From assembly GCA_030643455.1 (NCBI GenBank), contig DAOWLV010000083.1, positions 1 through 9,881 of the forward strand: a stretch of DNA of 9,881 nucleotides, in the 5' to 3' direction. The translations under genes and the position numbers were made by a program. Origin of the DNA: Candidatus Krumholzibacteriia bacterium. GTDB lineage: Bacteria; Krumholzibacteriota; Krumholzibacteriia; LZORAL124-64-63. Of this stretch, positions 1-5,315 are shown in pieces (the stretch's first letter is position 1; the number at the start of each line of letters is the position of its first letter). Below the pieces are notes generated by a model that saw nothing but the letters and a program-made list of their open reading frames with translations, ran no database searches and had not been told where the DNA came from.

Positions 1-896
1 ACCCCGTATTCGGCCGTCAATTCGGTTCTTTTGGTAATGTCGGTTTCCAGGGTGGTGCGGAATGGCAACGATCCATTGGATTCCTCCAGCTCCTCGCCCG
101 GTTCGACGGACCGCCACCGGGTGTCCTGGTAGGATGCGCCCAGTTCGACGAACCAGTCGGCCTTGCTGCTGCGGGTAATGTAATAACCAACACCTACACC
201 ACCGGTGAGCCGGCGGTCGATGTTCTGGAACTTGTCGGAGAAAAATTCAAGTTTGACCGGGGATACGAAGAATTTCCTGGAGAGGAAAACTTTCCATTCG
301 ATGTTGCCGCGATTGTTCCTGACATTCTCCTCATCGTTGGTCTTGCTGAAGTTCCCCTGGTAACGCACGTCGATACGGGAGCGGGCCGCCTCCCTCTTTA
401 TGAAGACCCTGGCCCCGAAGTCCTCCTGGTCCGTGTTCCCGGTGCGGGTTTTCAGGTCCACGCCGAGTTTCAGGGACCAGAAATTCAGTTCGGTCGGTTT
501 TCCTTCCAGGATCGAATGGATCTGCGAGCGGGGAATTTCGACAACCCCCCCGGTTGTTTCTACCAGGGCGGTATCGCCCTTCATCGTCGAGGTTCCGGTC
601 ACCATGGAACCGTCTGGCCTCACGTAGGTCATCGCCCGCGCGGACCGTATTTCGATGACATCCACCCAGTCGATGGTGACGTTGTCCATTTCCTCGCTGT
701 CGAACTCGAGGGATTCGTCCCGCATCAGGTCGATGGTTCCCCACAGCCATTCCCCGGACGAAAGACGGATCCAGTCCTTCTCAATGTCCGACGGCGGGGG
801 AGGGGCCCAGACATCGTCCTGAGCGGTGGCGAAACCAGCCGTCAGGGCCAACAGGGTCAGGGTTACTGTCAGGATGAAGCCAATGCTCCGGTTCAT
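1..896 (-). CDS. DUF481-type outer-membrane protein, C-terminus missing
   Basis: The frame is open from an ATG at 896 to the window edge, giving 298 codons with no stop, so the C-terminus lies outside. GGAGGA at 903-908 sits 6 nt before the ATG and fixes the start. Residues 1-26 form a signal peptide (short basic start, Leu/Thr-rich core, cleavage after ATAQ). Residues about 40-85 and 90-135 look like two similar small beta modules, each with a pattern of strand, glycine turn, 'G-x-hydrophobic', then a 'V/I-x-x-I' end (IRLSSGEWLWGTI..., then PDGSMVTGTSTM...). From about residue 140 the chain alternates polar and hydrophobic residues with aromatic girdles (LKLGVDLKTRTGNT, VGVGYYITRSSKADWFVELG), as in DUF481 (YdiY-like) beta-barrels, which are predicted to lie in the outer membrane. 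Function is unknown. It is divergent from the secreted protein at 1189 and shares no operon in view. The DUF481 call rests on recognition of the pattern. Confidence 0.75.
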   Translation of the reverse strand, partial: MNRSIGFILTVTLTLLALTAGFATAQDDVWAPPPPSDIEKDWIRLSSGEWLWGTIDLMRDESLEFDSEEMDNVTIDWVDVIEIRSARAMTYVRPDGSMVTGTSTMKGDTALVETTGGVVEIPRSQIHSILEGKPTELNFWSLKLGVDLKTRTGNTDQEDFGARVFIKREAARSRIDVRYQGNFSKTNDEENVRNNRGNIEWKVFLSRKFFVSPVKLEFFSDKFQNIDRRLTGGVGVGYYITRSSKADWFVELGASYQDTRWRSVEPGEELEESNGSLPFRTTLETDITKRTELTAEYG

Positions 897-1188
897 TAAG
901 GATCCTCCGATGAAGTCGACGGCATTTCGAGGTTCAATTGGGTGTGGCTAACGGCGGATGATAAACCTGATCGATCCGTAATGCATCAATAATTCAAGGT
1001 GGAAAAGGTGGCTGATTTGTCCTTCGCCGACCAATTTCTTATTTTCAGGACAAGCCCACAGAATCAACAGCCGTGAACGGCAGGGACGTGGTCCCGCTTC
1101 ACAGCCGGCTTCCCGGCCGCTCCACATCGGGTGAGCATCAGTGATCCGGATACGTTCGCCCGTTTCCCTGAATGGTGGAGATCCTGTC
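897..1188. other. Divergent intergenic region
   Basis: This 292-bp stretch separates two divergent genes and must hold promoters for both. It contains ribosome binding sites for each: GGAGGA (minus strand, 903-908) and GGTGGAG (plus strand, 1174-1180). I find no convincing -35/-10 pair on either strand. The one structural element is an imperfect hairpin at 1073-1102 (GTGAA/TTCAC outer stem, GGGAC-GTG-GTCCC inner stem). It has no T-tract, so it does not look like a terminator. A reading frame at 948-1262 minus overlaps the start of the secreted gene and looks spurious. Confidence 0.5.
1174..1180 (+). promoter_or_regulatory. Ribosome binding site deciding the start at 1189
   Basis: GGTGGAG lies 8 nt before ATG 1189. 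The longer in-frame GTG start at 1141 has no comparable site, and it would bury the signal peptide behind 16 extra residues. Confidence 0.75.
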
Positions 1189-1785
1189 ATGATAAAATTC
1201 CTCGCTCTGGCCGTTGTCCTGTCGGCCGTTTTCTTGGCCGCCGGCACCGCCTCCGCCCTCAATGAAAACCGCTTCGGCCTGTACTACGATCGGGCCGCCA
1301 CCATCGATGAAATCGATATCGCCGCGAATTCCCAGCAGGTCCTCTACCTGGTTTTGATCAATCCGGTCAGTGAATTCGGCAGCGTTTATCTGGTCGGGGG
1401 CTTTGAATGTACCGTCGTGCCGGCCACGGGCGATATCCTGCTCGGCGTGACTTTTCCCCTCAACGCGATAAACGTCGGCAGCGTCGACAACCTGATTGTC
1501 GGGTACGCCAACGAGGGCTTGCCTGTTGAATCCGGGGGCGGGACCACAATGGCCACCTTCAACATCCTGACCATGGGCAACAATCCCGAGGGTTATTTCC
1601 TCCTGCCGGCCAGCCCGTCAAGCCATCCCAACACCATGGCCTACCTGGATCACGGCGATTCACCAGGGCTGATTATCGATGCCATGCCCGTTTCCGGCAG
1701 TTTCGACCGGCATGTTTTCACCTTCGGGGATTACACGGTGGATGAGGACAGGAAGTGGGGGGACGTCAAATCGCTCTACCGCTGA
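1189..1785 (+). CDS. Small secreted protein of unknown function
   Basis: This is a 198-residue protein starting at ATG 1189. Residues 1-23 are a clear signal peptide (MIKFLALAVVLSAVFLAAGTASA, broken here only as a description: basic start, hydrophobic core, AxA cleavage site). The mature part is about 175 residues, mostly predicted beta strand. It has one cysteine (in GGFECTV) and no membrane segment, so it should be periplasmic or exported. The pattern 'Q-V-L-Y-L-V-L-I-N-P ... V-x-G-F-E-C ... I-N-V-G' recalls short Ig-like or cohesin-like beta-sandwich modules in secreted proteins of candidate phyla such as Eisenbacteria. That is a loose resemblance only. The stop is only 9 bp from the convergent rlmG stop, with no visible terminator between them. 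I do not recognise a function. Confidence 0.7.
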   Translation: MIKFLALAVVLSAVFLAAGTASALNENRFGLYYDRAATIDEIDIAANSQQVLYLVLINPVSEFGSVYLVGGFECTVVPATGDILLGVTFPLNAINVGSVDNLIVGYANEGLPVESGGGTTMATFNILTMGNNPEGYFLLPASPSSHPNTMAYLDHGDSPGLIIDAMPVSGSFDRHVFTFGDYTVDEDRKWGDVKSLYR

Positions 1786-1794
1786 GGGTTGAGT

Positions 1795-2922
1795 TCACCG
1801 AATCGCACACAGCACCACGAATTTCCTGTCGGATCCCAGGACCTCGCAGTTTCCGAAAAGCCTCTTGAGCTTCAGATGATAACCCAGGTGCCGGTTGCCG
1901 ACGATGCGCAGTTCGCCGCCTTCCCGCAGTGATCTTCTGGCCTGTTCGAACATGCGCCAGGCGATGAGATCACCCGTGGCCCGTCCGATGTGAAAAGGCG
2001 GGTTGCAGATGACCAGGTCGAGACTTCCGATTTCACATTCCGCCAATCCGTCAGCCACGGAAAAGTCGATGTCCCGTCCGGCCAGTTCCGTGCGCGCGAA
2101 ATTGTCCCGTGCGCTGGCCACCGCCTGATGAGATTCATCCATCCCGAGTATCGACGCCGCCGGGCAATACCTGGCCATGGCCAGGGCCAGGACTCCGTTC
2201 CCGCAACCCAGGTCCGCGATTCGCAGGGGCAGGTCGCTTGTCGGCAGGTGTTTCAAAAGAAGGCGGGTTCCCAGGTCGAGATGGTCGCGGGAAAACACGT
2301 TGGCCCGGCTGGTCAGGGTCCACCCGAAATCCTCCAGGACAATTTCGCAGTCCGCCAGGCACCCCGGGTGTTCGCCTCCGGGGTCGAAGGTTGCGGTGGC
2401 CAGCCGGGCCTTCTTCCAGCCCTGGCTGGTCCGGACAGGACCGATGATTTTCTCCATGAGTTTGTAGGCTTTTGCCGGTGTATGTTTGATCATGCCGCCG
2501 GCGGTGACCGTCGAGCCGGGCCGCAGGCAGTGCCGCAGACGCAGCAGAACATCCTCGAGGTAAGCCAGGGATTTGGGGATCTTGAGCAGCACCAGGTCGA
2601 AGGAACCCGGGGGCGTCCGGTCACCCGTCACGAAGGTGATGTTTTCCAGGCCCAGATCATTCAAGGCCAGATTATGTTCCAGGGCCAATCGTGACAGATG
2701 GGAGTCGTTCCAGGTGGTCGGGCGCAGGTGGTGGAGGGCGGTGGCCAGGGCGCCGAAGGCGTCGTTGATCACCAGAACCGATATCCCGGGCCCTGTTCCT
2801 TCATCATGAAATTGTTTCAGCAGGTATTCGTCGGCGGAATCCCAGGGCTGCAGGGGGTCGTCCTTGCGCAGGGGAAAACGGTGCAGGCGGAGGGATTTGT
2901 CCTGCAGATCCAGGCTGGGCAA
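1795..2922 (-). CDS. rlmG: 23S rRNA (guanine-N2) methyltransferase RlmG
   Basis: This 375-residue class I SAM-dependent methyltransferase matches the length and domain plan of E. coli RlmG, which makes m2G1835 in 23S rRNA. The N-terminal half is a degenerate methyltransferase-like domain with the family motifs VINDAFGAL (51-59) and KIPKSLA (114-120), plus ANVFSR (207-212). The catalytic half carries the SAM-binding DLGCGNG (237-243), the acidic MDES after strand 2 (261-264), and the N2-guanine signature NPPF (307-310). The tail GNRHLGYHLKLKRLFGNC also matches the family. The start is TTG, with GGGGAG at 2930-2935 spaced 7 nt away; the E. coli N-terminus (LDNGFRSLTLQRFP) aligns with this start. 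It is the last gene of the minus cluster, 46 bp after the redoxin-like gene. RsmC is a close paralogue, but the N-terminal motifs favour RlmG. Confidence 0.9.
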   Translation of the reverse strand: MPSLDLQDKSLRLHRFPLRKDDPLQPWDSADEYLLKQFHDEGTGPGISVLVINDAFGALATALHHLRPTTWNDSHLSRLALEHNLALNDLGLENITFVTGDRTPPGSFDLVLLKIPKSLAYLEDVLLRLRHCLRPGSTVTAGGMIKHTPAKAYKLMEKIIGPVRTSQGWKKARLATATFDPGGEHPGCLADCEIVLEDFGWTLTSRANVFSRDHLDLGTRLLLKHLPTSDLPLRIADLGCGNGVLALAMARYCPAASILGMDESHQAVASARDNFARTELAGRDIDFSVADGLAECEIGSLDLVICNPPFHIGRATGDLIAWRMFEQARRSLREGGELRIVGNRHLGYHLKLKRLFGNCEVLGSDRKFVVLCAIR

Positions 2923-2929
2923 CGGGAAT

Positions 2930-2935
2930 CTCCCC
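2930..2935 (-). promoter_or_regulatory. Ribosome binding site for TTG-started rlmG
   Basis: GGGGAG on the minus strand lies 7 nt before the TTG at 2920-2922. No ATG or GTG start gives a family-length N-terminus, so this site supports a TTG start. Confidence 0.65.
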
Positions 2936-2968
2936 GGTCGGTTGGTGACATGACCCGGCCCACGGCCG

Positions 2969-3469
2969 TCAGACTCCTGACAGGTCCTCGATTGCAGCCA
3001 GGGCGGCTTCGGCCAGGTTTTCGCTCTGGTCGCGGCACACGATGCGAGCCTCCCGGTCCGCCACGATGACGGCGGCCTGTTCGGTGGAACCCTTCACGCC
3101 GACATCGTCGTGAACGGATCCTTCCCAGTCGGGCAGCAGGACCACCAGATCGGCGGGGTCGGCTTCGGCCGGAACCCGGCCGGCCGCGTTGTGGTAGGCT
3201 TTTTCCAGGACGGGCTGAACCATGCTGCGGAACATGCGCGGAAACGAGCGCAGGTCGATGACCGAGGCGATGAAAACCTCATCAGCACCCGCATACTGTT
3301 TTCGAACGGCCTTGTTGACCTCCAGCGCGGCGTCACCGGTGTCCTGGCCGTGAAAAACCAGAATGGCCGGGACACCGATTTGGCGGAGATTCACTTCCCG
3401 TTCGCTCCCGGCGGCGGTCAGGGTCACATCGGGCAGTTGTGCGGCATCGTCTGGTGTTATTTCTGACAT
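2969..3469 (-). CDS. Redoxin-like (thioredoxin-fold) protein without redox cysteines
   Basis: This 166-residue cytoplasmic protein has no signal peptide. GGAAGG at 3478-3483 lies 8 nt before the ATG. The strand order resembles the peroxiredoxin/AhpC-TSA group of thioredoxin folds: VPAILVFHGQD (33-43), EVFIASVIDL (64-73), DLVVLLPDWEGSVHDDVGV (107-125, like the 'D-x-x-G-x-v-x-x-x-y-G-V' stretch of redoxins) and AAVIVADREARIV (132-144). At the position where redox members have their catalytic cysteine, after the first long strand, this protein has HGQDTG. Its only cysteine is Cys145, near the C-terminus. It is therefore unlikely to be a normal thiol oxidoreductase and may bind a partner or ligand. 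It sits between the barrel protein (18 bp upstream) and rlmG (46 bp downstream). The fold is inferred, and the function is unknown. Confidence 0.65.
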   Translation of the reverse strand: MSEITPDDAAQLPDVTLTAAGSEREVNLRQIGVPAILVFHGQDTGDAALEVNKAVRKQYAGADEVFIASVIDLRSFPRMFRSMVQPVLEKAYHNAAGRVPAEADPADLVVLLPDWEGSVHDDVGVKGSTEQAAVIVADREARIVCRDQSENLAEAALAAIEDLSGV

Positions 3470-3487
3470 CGTGCCTGCCTTCCAGTC

Positions 3488-3982
3488 CTAAAAATAATAT
3501 CCCAGGCGGAGTCCGGACCAGCTTCCGTCCGAAACCGCCCGGAAATTAAAGGCCACCTCGAAGTGATCGAACCGCAAGCCCAGCCCGGGAAGGAAACTTG
3601 TTTCCTCGATGGTCGTGTAGTACCCCAATTCACCACTCATGAAAAACACACCCATCCGGAATCTCATGCCACCCACGAATTCCCAGATGTCGGCGGCCTC
3701 CCCTTTGCCCGCGTCGGGGAAGGTGTTCCAGCCGATACCGGCGGTGAGATCGAGCAGGGGAATGAAGGGGTAGTCCATGATCGCCATGATACCGTAGCCG
3801 GGGTCGTAGTCATCCCCGTAGGTTTCTTTGCGATATTTCCCGGTAAGGCCAACCCCGAAACTCGTGGATCCGGCGGTGGGGTCCGGCGGGGGTTCTGCCT
3901 GTTCCTGGGCCATCGCTTCAGTCAGGAAAAATCCCAAGACCACAATGCAGACCAGCAGAACGACTTTTATATGGATGCCCAT
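3488..3982 (-). CDS. Small outer-membrane beta-barrel protein
   Basis: This 164-residue protein begins with a signal peptide (residues 1-25, ending EAMA, cleavage before QEQAEPPP). A short Pro-rich spacer follows, then about 130 residues of alternating strands: FGVGLTGKYRKE, YGIMAIMDYP, LDLTAGIGWNTF, GMRFRMGVFFMSGELGYYTT, LPGLGLRFDHFEVAFNFRAV, SWSGLRLGYYF. Ending on phenylalanine after an aromatic strand is the typical BAM recognition signal of outer-membrane barrels. The size fits an 8-strand barrel. ATG 3982 is preferred over the adjacent in-frame GTG (3985) because the minus-strand GGAG lies 8 nt from the ATG. It is the first gene of a minus cluster with the redoxin-like gene and rlmG. Its role is unknown. 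Confidence 0.75.
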   Translation of the reverse strand: MGIHIKVVLLVCIVVLGFFLTEAMAQEQAEPPPDPTAGSTSFGVGLTGKYRKETYGDDYDPGYGIMAIMDYPFIPLLDLTAGIGWNTFPDAGKGEAADIWEFVGGMRFRMGVFFMSGELGYYTTIEETSFLPGLGLRFDHFEVAFNFRAVSDGSWSGLRLGYYF

Positions 3983-4082
3983 CACGGTTTCTCCTCATCA
4001 GTGAAAGTGCGGCAAAAGACCCCAAGAGTACTTTGCAACATTTTGCCCGGCAGCAGGTGGTTTGTCACCCGCGGAATCAAAT

Positions 4083-4107
4083 ATACTTGACAAAAAAAGT
4101 AAACTAT
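4083..4107. promoter_or_regulatory. IscR type 1-like operator
   Basis: The site is ATACTTGAC-N7-GTAAACTAT, a 9-7-9 imperfect palindrome with 7 of 9 arm positions complementary and an all-A spacer. Aligned to the published 25-bp E. coli IscR type 1 consensus, it fits 22 of 25 positions; the misfits are positions 10, 15 and 19. It covers the -35 hexamer TTGACA, so a bound protein would block RNA polymerase. In E. coli, [2Fe-2S]-IscR represses through type 1 sites when clusters are plentiful. The genes directly downstream are Fe-S assembly genes, which strengthens the call. The regulator itself is not in the window. Confidence 0.65.
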
Positions 4108-4115
4108 TAATATTG
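4087..4115 (+). promoter_or_regulatory. Sigma-70-type promoter of the brx-iscA-ygfZ operon
   Basis: A perfect -35 TTGACA (4087-4092) is followed by an AT-rich -10 area: TAATAT at 15 bp spacing or ATATTG at 17 bp. The -10 is imperfect, as expected for a regulated promoter. Transcription would start near 4120, about 70 nt before the first gene. Confidence 0.6.
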
Positions 4116-4192
4116 GGGATCAGGAAACCCCACGGGGGAACTTGTCACCGCCACAGGCGGGATAACGGAAAATTCAACAGGGAGAACCCTTG

Positions 4193-4648
4193 ATGCCATA
4201 TCCGGAGCAGATGGTCGCCCCCATGCGGGCGGAACTTGTCGAGATGGGTGTGCAGGAACTGCGCACCGTCAGTGAAGTCGAAGATTATTTCACCGTGACC
4301 GAAGGCACTTCCCTTCTGCTGATCAATTCGGTCTGTGGTTGTGCCGCGGGCAGTGCCCGGCCAGCGGTGCGTCTGGCGCTGGACCATGACCATCGTCCCG
4401 ATCGCGCGGCCACCGTTTTTGCCGGGCAGGACCTCGAGGCCACCGCCCTGGCCAGGGATCTCATCGGGGATGTTCCACCGAGCAGCCCTTCAATTGCCCT
4501 CATGAAGGATGGGGAACTGGTTCATTTTGTTCCCCGCCACCTGATCGAGGGCCGGGAAGCCGACGCCGTGGCCGCCAACCTCGTCGAGGCGTTCAGCACC
4601 TACTGCAGCCCCGACCCGAAGGGAATGGACCATGGGGACCTTTCATGA
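4193..4648 (+). CDS. Bacilliredoxin, BrxA/BrxB (YphP/YqiW) family
   Basis: This 151-residue cytoplasmic protein belongs to the BrxA/BrxB family (about 145 residues), which removes bacillithiol from S-bacillithiolated proteins. The family N-terminus is present (MPYPEQMVAPMRAELVEMG, then ELRT and an E-x-V pair). So is the active site NSVCGC-x-x-G-x-ARPA, with Cys48-Gly-Cys50 as the CxC redox pair and the family's downstream AR-P-A-x-x-x-AL helix. GGGAG at 4180-4184 lies 8 nt before ATG 4193, so the TTG three nt earlier is not needed. It opens the Fe-S operon behind the IscR-like operator. Its stop overlaps the next gene by 17 nt. It implies bacillithiol or a similar thiol, although no biosynthesis gene is in view. 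BrxA versus BrxB cannot be settled from the sequence alone. Confidence 0.88.
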   Translation: MPYPEQMVAPMRAELVEMGVQELRTVSEVEDYFTVTEGTSLLLINSVCGCAAGSARPAVRLALDHDHRPDRAATVFAGQDLEATALARDLIGDVPPSSPSIALMKDGELVHFVPRHLIEGREADAVAANLVEAFSTYCSPDPKGMDHGDLS

Positions 4649-5315
4649 CGACAGGGGAGATCTGCACGGGATCACCGTGGCTGCATTCGCGGCCGATACC
4701 GTTTTCGTGGGGCGCTGCCACGAAATGGATGATCAGCGCCTCCTGCTGCTGGATGTAGACCAGCACACCGATGGGCAGGAGGGCCGCACCACCCGGGAGT
4801 ACCTGGAACGGGCGGCGAAATTCGGCGTCTGGAAAAAGCACGACCAGCTCGTGTTGCCCATGGCTGAAATCACGACAGTGAAACCGCTGGGTGAATTCTA
4901 CCAGGGCGTGGGCAAGCCCGCGGCCGCGCCTCCGCCTGTTCCTCAACGGGTGACGGAATTCACGGTCTCCACCACTACCAACGCCGGCGATGACCCGGTC
5001 GTCCTGACCGAAAATGCCTGCGAGGAAGTGAAACGGCTCCTGGCCGAGGGAAAAAACCTGGGCCAGGGCCTGCGCCTCGGGGTGGCCGGGGGAGGCTGTT
5101 CCGGACTGGTCTACAACGTCGAGTTCGATTCACAAAAGGAAGGCGACATCGTCATCCCGCAGGAGGGTTTCGAGGTCTATCTCGACCGCAAGAGCATCAT
5201 CTATCTGCGCGGAATCGTTCTCGATTTCCAGAAGGGTCTCAGCGGCCGTGGTTTCCAGTTCAACAACCCCAATGCCAGCAACACCTGCGGTTGTGGGGAA
5301 AGTTTCGCGGTCTGA
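4632..5315 (+). CDS. A-type Fe-S cluster carrier (IscA/SufA/ErpA) with an extra N-terminal domain
   Basis: This protein has 227 residues, about twice the usual 105-125 of the family. Residues about 120-227 are a complete A-type carrier domain: VVLTENACEEVKRLL, LGVAGGGCSGLVYNVEF, LDRKSIIYLRGIVLDF, and the end NPNASNTCGCGESF. The three cluster ligands are present as Cys156, Cys219 and Cys221, with the normal 63-residue gap. Residues about 12-90 form a separate domain with strands ITVAAFAADTVFVGRC, RLLLLDVD and LVLPMAEITTVKPLGE around a charged insert (GRTTREYLERAAKFGVWKKHD). A Pro/Ala linker (about 94-118) joins the two. The beta pattern looks Sm-like or SH3-like, which is inference. AAGGGA at 4619-4624 supports ATG 4632. 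The gene overlaps brx by 17 nt and ygfZ by one nt (TGATG). It would accept clusters from SufBCD and pass them on. Confidence 0.88.
   Translation: MGTFHDDRGDLHGITVAAFAADTVFVGRCHEMDDQRLLLLDVDQHTDGQEGRTTREYLERAAKFGVWKKHDQLVLPMAEITTVKPLGEFYQGVGKPAAAPPPVPQRVTEFTVSTTTNAGDDPVVLTENACEEVKRLLAEGKNLGQGLRLGVAGGGCSGLVYNVEFDSQKEGDIVIPQEGFEVYLDRKSIIYLRGIVLDFQKGLSGRGFQFNNPNASNTCGCGESFAV

Larger units (their letters stand above)
3983..4192. other. Divergent regulatory region between the barrel gene and the Fe-S island
   Basis: This 210-bp stretch is markedly AT-rich at 4076-4114. It holds the plus-strand promoter and the IscR-like operator listed separately. On the minus strand a possible -10 (TATATT, complement of 4079-4084) lies inside the operator, but I find no good -35 at normal spacing. 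The leader of the plus transcript contains a short perfect hairpin (CCGCC-ACA-GGCGG, 4148-4160) of unknown meaning. Confidence 0.5.

Noticed and set aside
1073..1102. Imperfect hairpin as a terminator or riboswitch
   Set aside because: The stem is interrupted and has no T-tract; it lies upstream of, not after, a gene and matches no riboswitch I know.
948..1262. Minus-strand frame of 104 codons
   Set aside because: It overlaps the signal peptide of the secreted gene, has no convincing ribosome binding site, and its composition resembles no real protein.
1990..2694. Plus-strand frame of 234 codons across rlmG
   Set aside because: It is antisense to rlmG, whose motifs are unambiguous; the translated product is low-complexity Gln/Arg/Gly-rich.
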